Positions 8,262-16,988 are shown, counted from the first letter of the stretch. The stretch: DNA of 51,949 nt from Phaeobacter sp. QD34_24 (GCF_028890115.1 NZ_JARCJD010000023.1:1-51949), one strand, 5' to 3'. Numbers and translations: made by a program. The notes: generated from the sequence alone by a model not told the origin.

Positions 8262-9667
8262 TGGGCACCCCGCAGACCATGCTGGACAAGCTATGGGCCG
8301 CGCATGAGGTGCAGCGGCGCGAGGATGGCGTGTCCCTGCTGTGGGTCGATCGGCATCTGGTGCACGAGGGCTCGCATCACGCCTTTGCCAAGATCAAGGC
8401 GCGCGGACTGCCGGTGGCCGAACCGGAGCTGACCTTTGCGGTGGTTGATCACTATGCGCCCACGCGGGGGCGCTCCAGGATTGCCGATCCGCAGATCGCC
8501 CGGATGATCGACACGCTGCGCGGCAATGCCGCCGCGCATGGGCTGCGGATCTACGATCTGGACGACCCGCATCAGGGCATCGTGCATGTTGTCGGCCCCG
8601 AAGAGGGCCTGACGCTGCCCGGTCTTCTGATCAACTGCGGTGATAGCCATACCTCCACCCACGGGGCCTTTGGTGCGCTGGCCTTTGGTATCGGAGCCAC
8701 GGAAGTGGCCCATGTTCTGGCCACGCAAACGGTCTGGCAGCGCAAACCCAAATCGATGCGGATCACCGTTGAGGGCCAGCTTGGCGCCGGAGTCACGGCC
8801 AAGGATATCGCGCTGTGCTGGATCGCCCGGCTGGGCACCGATGGCGCCCATGGCCATGCGGTGGAATATGCCGGCAGCGCCATCAGGGATCTGTCGATGG
8901 AAGCGCGGATGACGCTGTGCAACCTGTCGATCGAAGGCGGCGCCCGGTTCGGCATGGTGGCGCCGGACGACACCACTTTTGCCTATCTCCAGGGACGCCG
9001 TTTTGCGCCCAAAGGCACGGATTGGCAGGCGGCCTGCGCCGATTGGGCGGCGCTTGCCAGCGACGCGGGCGTGCGGTTTGATCGCGAGGTCACGCTGGAC
9101 GCCGCCGAGATTGCGCCGACCGTCACCTGGGGCACCAGTCCCGAACAGGCCCTGCCGATCACTGCCACCATCCCCGATCCCGCCGATTTGCCGCCCGAAA
9201 AGGCCGAAGCCTCCCGCGCGGCGCTGGACTACATGGGGCTGCGGGCCGGGGCGATGCTGGAAGGCACCCCGGTGGACCAGGTTTTCATCGGCTCCTGCAC
9301 CAATGGCAGGATCGAGGATCTGCGCGCTGCGGCTGCCGTGCTCAAGGGGCGCAAAGCCGTGGTGCCGGGCCTCATTTCGCCAGGCTCTGCCCAGGTCAAG
9401 GCGCAGGCCGAGGCCGAGGGGTTGGACCGTATCTTTACCGAGGCGGGCCTTGAGTGGGTCGCCTCCGGCTGTTCCATGTGCGTGGGCATGAACGGAGACC
9501 TGGTTGAAGAGGGCAAACGCTGTGCCTCCTCCACCAACCGCAATTTCAAGGGCCGTCAGGGCCGCGGCGCGCGCACCCATCTGATGAGCCCGGCGATGGT
9601 GGCCGGGGCCGCCGTGACCGGCAGGCTCACCGATGTGCGCAAGCTTCTTCAAGGACGGGCGGCGTGA
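8261..9667 (+). CDS. Aconitase-family hydratase large subunit (LeuC-like)
   Basis: Protein of 468 residues, normal for 3-isopropylmalate dehydratase large subunit and its relatives (dimethylmaleate hydratase DmdA, citraconate hydratases). The three [4Fe-4S] cysteines are present in SCTNGR and SGCSMCVGMN, as is the active-site GDSHTSTHGAFG segment. It forms the active enzyme with the small subunit encoded next (one-base overlap) and adds water to an unsaturated di- or tricarboxylate. Leucine biosynthesis is unlikely as the role: the gene lies between a GntR regulator and a TRAP transporter, and no leuA or leuB is present. It fits hydration of the substrate that the ICL-family lyase then cleaves. 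Confidence 0.88.
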   Translation: MGTPQTMLDKLWAAHEVQRREDGVSLLWVDRHLVHEGSHHAFAKIKARGLPVAEPELTFAVVDHYAPTRGRSRIADPQIARMIDTLRGNAAAHGLRIYDLDDPHQGIVHVVGPEEGLTLPGLLINCGDSHTSTHGAFGALAFGIGATEVAHVLATQTVWQRKPKSMRITVEGQLGAGVTAKDIALCWIARLGTDGAHGHAVEYAGSAIRDLSMEARMTLCNLSIEGGARFGMVAPDDTTFAYLQGRRFAPKGTDWQAACADWAALASDAGVRFDREVTLDAAEIAPTVTWGTSPEQALPITATIPDPADLPPEKAEASRAALDYMGLRAGAMLEGTPVDQVFIGSCTNGRIEDLRAAAAVLKGRKAVVPGLISPGSAQVKAQAEAEGLDRIFTEAGLEWVASGCSMCVGMNGDLVEEGKRCASSTNRNFKGRQGRGARTHLMSPAMVAGAAVTGRLTDVRKLLQGRAA

Positions 9668-10278
9668 TGGCGGGGTGGCGCAGACATAGGGGCAGGGCCG
9701 TTTCCCTGCCGGTCGCAAATATCGACACCGATCAGCTGATCCCGGCGCGCTTCATGTCGGTGCCGCGCGCCGAGGGCTATGGGACTTACCTGCTGCATGA
9801 CATGCGCCGCGACGGGGCGGGGGCGCTGCGCCCGGAGTTTCCGCTCAATGCCCATCCCGGTGCCAGCGTGCTTGTGGCGGGGCGCAATTTCGGCAGCGGA
9901 TCCTCGCGCGAAGCGGCGGTCTATGCGCTGGTGGATGCGGGCATCCGCGCGGTCATCGCGCCCAGCTTTGGCGATATCTTTGCCGCCAATGCGGTCAACA
10001 ACGGTCTTCTGCCGGCAAAGGTCGAGGATGCAGGCTTTGCCGCCCTGGAAGCGGCTCTTGCGCATGCTCCGCAAGAGATTGCCATCGATATCGAGACCCG
10101 CAGCATCACGCTGGACGGGGCGCAATTCGGCTTTGTCCTCGATGACAGCTGGGCCACGAAACTGATCAACGGCTGGGACGATATCGATCTCACCCTGAAC
10201 CACAGCGCGGCCATCACCGCCTTCAAGCAGAAACGCGGACAAACCGCGGCTTGGGCATGGCCGAAAGAGATGGAATGA
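9667..10278 (+). CDS. Aconitase-family hydratase small subunit (LeuD-like)
   Basis: About 203 residues, matching LeuD length. It contains the swivelling-domain signatures NIDTDQLIPARF (substrate-side loop) and AGRNFGSGSSREAA (phosphate or carboxylate-binding loop). The ATG at 9667 overlaps the large-subunit stop by one base; a GTG three bases earlier is equally possible. In this family the loop between the two motifs sets substrate choice (isopropylmalate, homocitrate, dimethylmaleate), but I cannot decode it by eye. It is co-transcribed with the LeuC-like gene, and the TRAP genes follow after 85 bases. Confidence 0.88.
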   Translation: MAGWRRHRGRAVSLPVANIDTDQLIPARFMSVPRAEGYGTYLLHDMRRDGAGALRPEFPLNAHPGASVLVAGRNFGSGSSREAAVYALVDAGIRAVIAPSFGDIFAANAVNNGLLPAKVEDAGFAALEAALAHAPQEIAIDIETRSITLDGAQFGFVLDDSWATKLINGWDDIDLTLNHSAAITAFKQKRGQTAAWAWPKEME

Positions 10279-10363
10279 AAACAGCCGTGTCACGCGGCAA
10301 TCACGGCCCAAAACGGGCCCGACAAACGAGGCACAGACCTCAAAACAGCGGAGGTACTACAAA

Positions 10364-11377
10364 ATGAAAATGAAACTGATGGCAAGCCTGCTTGCGGGAG
10401 CCACGCTTGTTGCGGGCGTGGCCAAGGCCGAGGAAACCATCTCGGCGGTGCATGCTTTCCCTGAAACGCTGATCTACACCAAGAGCTTCCTGAGCTTTGT
10501 CGACAAGGTCAACGAAGCGGGCAAGGGCGTGGTTCGGATCGATGTGCGCGGTGGTCCCGAGGCGATCGGCATGTTCCAGCAGCCTGATGCGGTGCGCGAC
10601 GGGATCGTGGATATGGTCTATACCCCCGGCTCGTTCTACGGCGGTTCGCTGCCTGAAAAAGACGCCATGGTCGCCTCGAACCTGACAGCCGTGGAAACAC
10701 GCGAAAACGGCGGCATCGCGCTGATCGACCAGATCCACCAGGAGAAGATGGGCCTGAAATACCTCGGCTGGTTCGACAGCGGCGTGTGCTACAACCTGTG
10801 GACCCGTGAAGAGCCGACCTTTGATGACGCGGGCAACCTCGAGGTCGAGGGGCTCAAGCTGCGCGGCAACAACGTCTACAACGCCTTCTTCACCAACTAC
10901 CTGGGCGCGCAGGTGATCGACCTGCCCACCGGCGAGGTCTATTCGGCGCTGCAACGCGGTGTGGTGGATGCGACTGGCTGGACCCAGATCGGCCTGATCG
11001 ACCTGAAGTGGAACGAATTCCTGAACTATCGGATCGAGCCGTGCTTCTTCTCGACCGACCTTGGCGTGATCGTGAACAACGACAAATGGAATTCGCTGTC
11101 CGAAGAGGCCCGCACAATCGTTCAGGATGTGGCCATCCAGCACGAGAAAGACAGCGTTGCCGCCCTGCGCGCCAAGCGTGACGAAGACTTCGCCGCGCTG
11201 GATGCGGCGGGCATGAAGGTTGTCTCGCTCGAAGGGGAGGCCAAGGCCAACTATCTTGCCGCGGCCCGTGAAAAGACCTGGGAGCGGATGAAAGAGGTGA
11301 TGTCCGGTCAGCCCGGTGGCACCGCCAACTATGACCGCCTGATCGAGCTGTTCTACGATCTCGACGCAGCCAACTAA
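10364..11377 (+). CDS. dctP: TRAP transporter solute-binding protein (DctP family)
   Basis: Periplasmic binding protein of 337 residues. It has an N-terminal signal peptide (MKMKLMASLLAGATLVAG, cleavage probably after AKA near residue 23) and the DctP fold. The start has a good ribosome site (GGAGG, about 8 bases upstream). It would bind an organic anion in the periplasm and pass it to the DctQM membrane pair encoded next. A hairpin with a T tract follows the stop, which would let this protein be made in excess over the membrane subunits. The conserved ligand-binding arginine of the family suggests a carboxylate ligand, but no specific ligand can be named. Confidence 0.9.
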   Translation: MKMKLMASLLAGATLVAGVAKAEETISAVHAFPETLIYTKSFLSFVDKVNEAGKGVVRIDVRGGPEAIGMFQQPDAVRDGIVDMVYTPGSFYGGSLPEKDAMVASNLTAVETRENGGIALIDQIHQEKMGLKYLGWFDSGVCYNLWTREEPTFDDAGNLEVEGLKLRGNNVYNAFFTNYLGAQVIDLPTGEVYSALQRGVVDATGWTQIGLIDLKWNEFLNYRIEPCFFSTDLGVIVNNDKWNSLSEEARTIVQDVAIQHEKDSVAALRAKRDEDFAALDAAGMKVVSLEGEAKANYLAAAREKTWERMKEVMSGQPGGTANYDRLIELFYDLDAAN

Positions 11378-11385
11378 GCCCCTTT

Positions 11386-11419
11386 GCAGGCCTGCCCGTT
11401 CCGGGTGGGCCTGCTTTTT
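11386..11419 (+). terminator. Hairpin with T tract between dctP and dctQ (partial terminator)
   Basis: GCAGGCC and GGCCTGC arms (11386-11392 and 11408-11414), with an inner CCC/GGG pairing, are followed by five T residues. It lies in the 56-base gap between dctP and dctQ. Because transcription must continue into dctQM, I read it as an attenuating terminator that raises binding-protein levels. Confidence 0.7.
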
Positions 11420-11433
11420 CGGAGTCCTCGGCA

Positions 11434-11934
11434 ATGATCAACACGACCTACAAGGCACTGCTCTACGGCATGGCTGGCATATCGGGCCTCACGCTTGTGT
11501 GGATCATGGTGTCGGTGATTACCTCGGTGGTGATGCGAAACCTCGGGCTTCAGCCCTTCGCGTGGCTGTTCACCTCTGCTGAATACGGTCTTCTCTACAT
11601 GACGATGCTCGGGGCGCCCTGGCTGGTGCGGGAAAAGGGCCATGTGCATATCGAACTGCTGACGGCCGCCTTGCCCGAAGGAGCCCGTCACCTGCTGAGC
11701 CGTGCCGTGGCCGCCGCCTGCGTCCTGGTCTGCGCGATCCTGACGTGGAAGGGCGCGGAGCTGGTGATGACCAATATCGCGCGCGGCGATTTCGACACCC
11801 GCGCCTATTATTTTCCGCGCTGGCTTCTGACCATCGCCTTCCCGCTGTCCTTTGGCCTGATGGCGGTTGAGTTCTCGCGTTTTGTCTTTGGCCAGGAATT
11901 GATGCATAGCGGCGAAGCAGGGATACACGAATAA
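11434..11934 (+). CDS. dctQ: TRAP transporter small membrane subunit (DctQ)
   Basis: Protein of 166 residues with about four hydrophobic membrane segments (near residues 10-32, 45-65, 85-105 and 125-148), the usual layout of DctQ. It partners DctM in the inner membrane and helps the binding protein dock. The gene ends in TAATG, sharing one base with the dctM start, as expected for a coupled pair. Sequence conservation in DctQ is low, so the call rests on size, topology and position between dctP and dctM. Confidence 0.88.
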   Translation: MINTTYKALLYGMAGISGLTLVWIMVSVITSVVMRNLGLQPFAWLFTSAEYGLLYMTMLGAPWLVREKGHVHIELLTAALPEGARHLLSRAVAAACVLVCAILTWKGAELVMTNIARGDFDTRAYYFPRWLLTIAFPLSFGLMAVEFSRFVFGQELMHSGEAGIHE

Positions 11935-13241
11935 TGGAATGGTTCGAGGCGCTGGCCCTGTTGATCGGGACGATCATGTTGCTCATGGCGGTCGGGATGC
12001 CGATTGCCTTGGCCTTCCTGGCGGCCAATATCGTCGGCGCATGGGTCTTCATGGGCGGCGAACGCGGCGTAATGCAGCTTCTGAACAACGGCCTTGGCGC
12101 GCTCACCAAATATGCGCTGATGCCGATTCCGCTGTTCCTGCTGATGGGGGAGATCTTCTTTCACACGGGCCTTGGCGGGCGCATGTTCACCGCGATCGAC
12201 AAGCTTCTGGGGCGCCTGCCGGGGCGGCTCAGCTATGTCACCGTGCTGGGCGGCACCGCCTTTTCCACGCTGTCGGGCTCTTCCATGGGCTCAACCGCGC
12301 TGCTTGGCTCGCTTATGGTGCCCGAGATGAGCCGCCGGGGCTATAAATCGCATATGAGCATCGGTCCGATCCTGGGCACGGGTGGTCTTGCGATCATCAT
12401 TCCGCCCTCCGCGCTTGCCGTGCTTCTGGCGACCCTGGCGCAGATCGAGGTGGCGGCCCTGCTGATCGCGGGCGTGATCCCCGGCCTGATCCTGGCCGGT
12501 TTGTACATCGCCACGATCTGGCTGCAGACCCGGATCGATCCAACAGCCGCCCCCGCCTATGACGTGCCGCCGATGTCATTCGGGGCCAAGTTGAAACTGC
12601 TGTTGCGCGAAGTCATCCCGATGGTCAGCGTTATGGTCATCATCATCGCGCTGATGATCAAAGGCTTCGTCACCCCCTCCGAGGCCGCCGCCTTTGGCGC
12701 GCTCGGGGTGCTCATCCTTGCGGCCCTCTTTCGGTGCCTGACATGGGAGGCGATGAAGAAATCCGTCATCGGCGCGCTCAGGGTCACGCTGATGGCCTAT
12801 CTCATCGTCTTTGGCTCGGCCACCTTCAGCCAGCTCCTGGCCTTCTCCGGGGCATCGCGCGGGCTGGTGCATTGGGCAACCAGCTTTGACCTTGCCCCTT
12901 TGGCGATGCTCTTGGTGATGTTTGCCGTGCTCTTGCTGCTTGGCATGTTCATGGAGCAGATCTCGATCATGCTCCTGACGGTACCGATCTTCTTTCCCTT
13001 GGCGCAGACGCTTGACTTCGATCCGATCTGGTTCGCGCTTATCATGCTTTTGTCGCTGGAGATCAGTTTTACCACGCCGCCCTTCGGATTGCTCCTGTTC
13101 GTCATGAAAGGTGTGGCGCCTCCGGGAACGACCATGCGCGAGATCTACACCTCGGCCTTTCCGTTCATCTTCTGCTCGCTGTTGCTGGTGGCCTTGCTGA
13201 TCGCCTTCCCGCAATTGGCGCTCTGGCTGCCCTCACTCTGA
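11934..13241 (+). CDS. dctM: TRAP transporter large permease (DctM)
   Basis: Protein of 435 residues, very hydrophobic along its whole length (about 11-12 membrane segments). It carries family signatures such as LLIGTIMLLMAVGMPIALAF at the N-terminus and STLSGSSMGSTALLGSLMVPEM in the first half. It is the Na+-coupled transport channel of the TRAP system. It is the last gene of the rightward operon; I see no obvious terminator after it. Context suggests import of the acid degraded by the enzymes encoded at 164-10278. Confidence 0.92.
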   Translation: MEWFEALALLIGTIMLLMAVGMPIALAFLAANIVGAWVFMGGERGVMQLLNNGLGALTKYALMPIPLFLLMGEIFFHTGLGGRMFTAIDKLLGRLPGRLSYVTVLGGTAFSTLSGSSMGSTALLGSLMVPEMSRRGYKSHMSIGPILGTGGLAIIIPPSALAVLLATLAQIEVAALLIAGVIPGLILAGLYIATIWLQTRIDPTAAPAYDVPPMSFGAKLKLLLREVIPMVSVMVIIIALMIKGFVTPSEAAAFGALGVLILAALFRCLTWEAMKKSVIGALRVTLMAYLIVFGSATFSQLLAFSGASRGLVHWATSFDLAPLAMLLVMFAVLLLLGMFMEQISIMLLTVPIFFPLAQTLDFDPIWFALIMLLSLEISFTTPPFGLLLFVMKGVAPPGTTMREIYTSAFPFIFCSLLLVALLIAFPQLALWLPSL

Positions 13242-13535
13242 CTGGGGGCGTCCGACAGGGCTGAACGATCCGGGGCGCCGGAGGATATGGTGTGAATGAG
13301 CTCCTGCTCTGCACCCGCGATGAGGAGCCGGTGCCAAGACCGATCGGCCAAGGCAACCTCTTGATCGAGGAGCGCCGCGATCCAGACCTGCCCGGGGCGG
13401 GCCGTGGAGGGCGCAATCGCGGCGAAGGCCGTGCGGTCTTTCACCCGGGGTTTCTTGCAGAGACTTTTCCCAAGACGCGAAAACTCTCGGATACTTCCTG
13501 TCAGGAAGCTGCGTGACATTCAGAAGTCAGGGAAG
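13242..13535. other. Spacer between dctM and tRNA-Glu, no clear gene
   Basis: A leftward reading frame covers 13145-13519, but its C-terminal third is antisense to dctM and it has no recognisable domain or ribosome site, so I do not call it a gene. No strong hairpin is visible in the spacer. Confidence 0.35.
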
Positions 13536-13637
13536 AAGTGGCAGCCCGTAGGGGAATCGAACCCCTCTTTCCAGGTTGAAAACCTGGCGTCCTAACCGAT
13601 AGACGAACGGGCCACTCTGGTGCGTGAGCGGTGTTTA
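13536..13637. repeat. 102-bp direct repeat, copy 1 (contains tRNA-Glu)
   Basis: This stretch is identical to 13971-14072 and extends beyond the tRNA itself: three bases on the CCA side and 24 bases on the 5' side. The 435-bp period points to a tandem duplication of a tRNA unit. Confidence 0.9.
13539..13613 (-). tRNA. tRNA-Glu (anticodon TTC), copy 1
   Basis: On the minus strand the 75-nt sequence folds as a cloverleaf. The acceptor stem GGCCCGT pairs with ACGGGCT (one terminal G-T), followed by discriminator G and an encoded CCA. The anticodon arm is CCAGG-TTTTCAA-CCTGG with anticodon TTC (Glu, GAA/GAG). The T arm is GAGGG-GTTCGAT-TCCCC-like. It is identical to copy 2. Confidence 0.96.
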
Positions 13638-13970
13638 CTCAGTGTGCTCTGGGGGCGCAAGAGTGTTTTTCGGGCAATTCGCAAGAAAATCACGGGGGCT
13701 GGAAAACACCTGTCTGGGGGCACCCATTCCTTGCCATTGCGCGCTCAATGGCAGATCTGGAGCACCCAGACCTGTCCTCGCAAGCATTAGCGACCATTAC
13801 CTTTTCCGGAGCAGCCACCACGGGTTGAGAGAGGATCAGAGCAGCGCAGCGGCAGAGGAGGCGCGCCTTTCGGGGGCACCTCGTGTGCGTCCTGGCCAAT
13901 GGTCAAAGATGCACGCCGACAGACATGTCACGTCGCTTCAAAGGTTGAGCGCTGGTGAATGATCTGGGGA
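13638..13970. other. Spacer between the two tRNA-Glu copies
   Basis: About 330 bases separate the repeat copies. Open frames exist on both strands, but none has a domain, a ribosome site or an unbiased codon pattern, and I see no further RNA gene. I regard it as non-coding spacer, part of the transcript that is cut to release the tRNAs. Confidence 0.4.
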
Positions 13971-14072
13971 AAGTGGCAGCCCGTAGGGGAATCGAACCCC
14001 TCTTTCCAGGTTGAAAACCTGGCGTCCTAACCGATAGACGAACGGGCCACTCTGGTGCGTGAGCGGTGTTTA
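13971..14072. repeat. 102-bp direct repeat, copy 2 (contains tRNA-Glu)
   Basis: Second identical copy of the tRNA-Glu unit at 13536-13637. The copies diverge at once outside these limits (tttactcag versus tttagttat on the right). Confidence 0.9.
13974..14048 (-). tRNA. tRNA-Glu (anticodon TTC), copy 2
   Basis: Identical over all 75 nt to the tRNA at 13539-13613, with the same encoded CCA and TTC anticodon. It lies 100 bases after the recJ stop, on the same strand, so transcription may run from recJ or from its own promoter through both tRNAs. Confidence 0.96.
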
Positions 14073-14148
14073 GTTATTCCCGCTTTGCGCCGCAAGCGAA
14101 AAAATGCGCGCATCGAAAGATTCTTTTGCGCCCACCACAGAGGCGCCA

Positions 14149-15894
14149 TCAGGCGGCTGGTGCGGCGTCTTCCAGGCGCAGTTGCGGGCTTTGGCGGCCT
14201 CCCCAGGTGTTGACCTCCAGCCGCCCGGCAAAATGGAACCTTGCACCGCCATGGTCGAGCAGGCGCTGCCCCATAGCCGTGTCGAAGGCCCCGAAACAGA
14301 TCGCGTCGATGCCACCGCCCAGACCATCGCTGAGCGACAGTTTCAGGTGCGATTCTCCAACCCGCTTGGCAAAACGCACCTCAAGATCGCCAAAGGCATA
14401 GCGCGGGGCAGGGGCTCCGGCACCGAATGGGCCTGCCTGCTCGATCTGTTCGATCAGATCGACCGTGGCCGCACCGGGCATCAGCATGCCGTCCAGTTTC
14501 AGATCTGCGGGGCCAAGGTCGCCTGCGCCCTGTTTTGCCAGAAGATCGCCAAGGCGTGCCATCGCCTCTTCCAGCTTGTCGCGCGCCACGGTCAGGCCCG
14601 CCGCCATCTTGTGACCGCCGCCCTTGATCAGGTGGCCCTCGCTGGCGAGGCGCTGGATGGCAGCGCCAAGGTCGATGCCGCTGACCGACCGGCCCGATCC
14701 CTTGCCCTCGTCCCCGTCAAGGCCGATCACCACGGCAGGGCGGCCTGCGGCCTCTTTCAGGCGCGAGGCAACGATGCCGACGACGCCCGGATGCCAGCCT
14801 TCACCGGCGGCCCAGACCAGCGGTGCGTCCAGCCCGCGCGCCTCGGCCTGCTCCAGGGCGGCGGCGCGCACTGCGTTCTCGATGTCGCGGCGTTCGGTGT
14901 TCAGCTGGTCGAGCCGCTCGGCGAGCGCTGCGGCCTCATGCGGGTTGTCCGTCGCCAGGAGCCGCGCACCCAGATCCGCCTTGCCGATGCGCCCGCCCGC
15001 ATTGACCCGCGGGCCAAGCAGAAAGCCAAGGTGATAGGTGGAGGGCGCCGAATCCATCCGGCTGATATCGGCCAGCGCCACAAGCCCCACCCGTTTGCGC
15101 GCGGCCATGACCTTCAGCCCCTGGCGCACCAGCGCCCGGTTGGCCCCGATCAAGGGGGCCACATCCGCCACCGTCGCCAAGGCGACAAGGTCCAAAAGCG
15201 CCATCAGGTCCGGCCCGGTGCCCAGCCCCTTGTCGCGGGCCTGGCGGCGCACCTCCACCAGCATCAGGAAGACCACCCCTGCGGCGCAGAAGTAGCCCAG
15301 ATCGCCCTCTTCGTCCTGCCGGTTGGGGTTCACCACGGCAACGCAGTCGGGCAGGGTCTCGCCGCCCAGGTGGTGGTCCAGCACGATGACATCGGCGCCC
15401 TTGGCGGCGGCGATGGGACCATGCGAAAGCGTGCCGCAATCGACGCAGACGATCAGGTCGTGGTCGCGGGCGAGCGCCGACATGGCGGCGTCATTCGGTC
15501 CGTAGCCTTCGTCGATACGGTCGGGGATATAGAGTGTCGCATCCTGCCCCATGGCGCGCAGCCAGACCAGGAGCAGCGCCGCCGAGCTGCCCCCGTCCAC
15601 GTCGTAATCGGCAAAGACGGCAATGCGCTGGCGCTGCTCGACGGCCTGCAGGAAGCGCGCGGCGGCTGTCTCCATGTCCTTCATGCGGCGCGGGTCGGGC
15701 AGCAGATCCTTCAGGGCGGGCGCCAGAAACCCGGCGGCCTCATGGGCGGGCACACCGCGCCGGGCCAGCACCTGGCAGACGGCGGCGGGCAGGCCGGTCT
15801 GCTGCGCCATGCCTTCCGAGGCGCGCTGCTGATCGATACCGGGGCCGACCCAGCGGCGCCCGGTGAGAGACTGTTCAACCCCAAGAAAGCTCAA
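14149..15894 (-). CDS. recJ: Single-stranded-DNA-specific exonuclease RecJ
   Basis: About 581 residues (E. coli RecJ has 577). DHH-family motifs are present: AVFADYDVDGGSSAALL, the nearby VCVDCG and LDHHLGG segments, and the DHHA1 motif GGHKMAAG in the second half. RecJ degrades single-stranded DNA 5' to 3' in recombination repair and mismatch repair. I place the start at a TTG (15894) because GGGAG lies seven bases upstream and the product then begins LSFLGVEQS, as RecJ proteins do. An in-frame ATG 60 bases earlier has no such support. It follows glpX and hom on the same strand, probably as one transcription unit. Confidence 0.93.
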   Translation of the reverse strand: MSFLGVEQSLTGRRWVGPGIDQQRASEGMAQQTGLPAAVCQVLARRGVPAHEAAGFLAPALKDLLPDPRRMKDMETAAARFLQAVEQRQRIAVFADYDVDGGSSAALLLVWLRAMGQDATLYIPDRIDEGYGPNDAAMSALARDHDLIVCVDCGTLSHGPIAAAKGADVIVLDHHLGGETLPDCVAVVNPNRQDEEGDLGYFCAAGVVFLMLVEVRRQARDKGLGTGPDLMALLDLVALATVADVAPLIGANRALVRQGLKVMAARKRVGLVALADISRMDSAPSTYHLGFLLGPRVNAGGRIGKADLGARLLATDNPHEAAALAERLDQLNTERRDIENAVRAAALEQAEARGLDAPLVWAAGEGWHPGVVGIVASRLKEAAGRPAVVIGLDGDEGKGSGRSVSGIDLGAAIQRLASEGHLIKGGGHKMAAGLTVARDKLEEAMARLGDLLAKQGAGDLGPADLKLDGMLMPGAATVDLIEQIEQAGPFGAGAPAPRYAFGDLEVRFAKRVGESHLKLSLSDGLGGGIDAICFGAFDTAMGQRLLDHGGARFHFAGRLEVNTWGGRQSPQLRLEDAAPAA

Positions 15895-15913
15895 CCTGTT
15901 ACTCCCATGAAAG

Positions 15914-15942
15914 AGGGCCGGATCCTGCCTGGACCCGGCCCT
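15914..15942 (-). terminator. Hairpin between glpX and recJ
   Basis: 8-bp GC-rich arms (AGGGCCGG/CCGGCCCT at 15914-15921 and 15935-15942) sit directly before the recJ ribosome site. The T tract on the minus strand is short, so it may only attenuate transcription or protect the glpX mRNA end. Confidence 0.5.
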
Positions 15943-16004
15943 GGATGTTGCCAACCTGCTGGAGCCGCGCGGCAGGCGTGCTCCCTGTCAGAGGGCTATT
16001 TGGC

Positions 16005-16988
16005 TCAGGCCTTGGTCTCGACCGGGGTGCGGTAGGACATGCGGCGCACCGATCCGGTTTTCGAACGCATCAGAAGCGTGGTGGTCTCGACCCAGCCCGG
16101 CTCGCGCTTGATGCGCGGCAGGAGCGAGCCGCCGGTCACACCGGTGGCGGCAAAGATCACGTCCTGGGTGACCATCTCGTCGCGGCTGTAGACGCGGTCC
16201 AGATCGGTGATGCCCGCCTTGGCGGCGCGGCCCTTTTCATCGTCGTTGCGGAACAACAGGCGGCCGAAGATCTGCCCGCCCATGCATTTCAGCGCGGCTG
16301 CGGCCAGAACGCCCTCGGGCGCGCCGCCCTGGCCCATGTACATGTCGATACCGGTGATTTCGCTTTCGGCGCAATGCATGACACCGGCCACGTCGCCATC
16401 GGTGATCAGGCGGATCGAGGCGCCGGTTTCACGTACCTCGGCGATCATCGCCTCGTGGCGGGGGCGTTCCAGGATGCAGACGGTGATGTCGGAAGGCGCG
16501 CAGCCCTTGGCCTTGGCCAGAGCCTCCACCCGCTCACGCGGGGACATGTCGAGCGAGACAACGCCTTCAGGGTAGCCGGGGCCGATGGCCAGCTTGTCCA
16601 TATAGGTGTCCGGCGCATGTAGCATCGAGCCGCGCGGGCCCATGGCGATCACGGTCAGCGCGTTGGGCATGTCCTTGGCGGTCAGCGTGGTGCCTTCGAG
16701 CGGATCCAGCGCGATGTCCACGCCGGGGCCATTGCCGGTGCCGACCTCTTCGCCGATGAACAGCATCGGCGCCTCGTCGCGCTCGCCTTCGCCGATGACG
16801 ACGACGCCTGCGATGTCCAAGAGGTTCAGCTGTTCGCGCATGGCGTTGACGGCGGCCTGGTCGGCGGCCTTTTCATCGCCGCGCCCGATCAGAGAGGCCG
16901 AGGCAAGGGCAGCCTGTTCGGCGACCCGGGCCAGGCCCAGGGACAGCATGCGGTCGTGAAAGGGGGCGTCGGAGCTGGTCGAGGTCAT
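16005..16988 (-). CDS. glpX: Class II fructose-1,6-bisphosphatase (GlpX)
   Basis: Protein of 327 residues with the family's metal and phosphate motifs: GEGERDEAPM (about residues 65-74) and DPLEGTTL (about 95-102), and a MYMGQGGAPEGVLAA segment in the C-terminal half. It hydrolyses fructose-1,6-bisphosphate (sometimes also sedoheptulose-1,7-bisphosphate) in gluconeogenesis. The ATG at 16988 has an AGGA site nine bases upstream. A longer frame starting 171 bases earlier runs through spacer DNA and is rejected. The hom-glpX-recJ order is one I associate with Rhodobacterales. Confidence 0.95.
   Translation of the reverse strand: MTSTSSDAPFHDRMLSLGLARVAEQAALASASLIGRGDEKAADQAAVNAMREQLNLLDIAGVVVIGEGERDEAPMLFIGEEVGTGNGPGVDIALDPLEGTTLTAKDMPNALTVIAMGPRGSMLHAPDTYMDKLAIGPGYPEGVVSLDMSPRERVEALAKAKGCAPSDITVCILERPRHEAMIAEVRETGASIRLITDGDVAGVMHCAESEITGIDMYMGQGGAPEGVLAAAALKCMGGQIFGRLLFRNDDEKGRAAKAGITDLDRVYSRDEMVTQDVIFAATGVTGGSLLPRIKREPGWVETTTLLMRSKTGSVRRMSYRTPVETKA

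Noticed and set aside
8261-10278. leuCD for leucine biosynthesis
   Set aside because: There is no leuA or leuB nearby. The pair sits behind a GntR regulator and before a TRAP transporter, divergent from a catabolic operon, so a catabolic hydratase is more likely.
13145-13519. Leftward 124-codon frame between dctM and tRNA-Glu
   Set aside because: One third is antisense to dctM, and no domain or ribosome site is visible. It is kept only as a comment in the spacer entry.
13536-14072. CRISPR-like repeat pair
   Set aside because: There are only two copies, each containing a complete tRNA-Glu gene, and the spacer is 333 bp. I found no CRISPR array or cas gene anywhere in the window.
14104-16035. 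Long plus-strand frame over recJ
   Set aside because: It is antisense to recJ, has shadow composition and no ribosome site. The same applies to plus-strand frames over hyuA (3091-5091) and hom (17401-18840), and to the minus-strand frame over rpoD (34846-36813).
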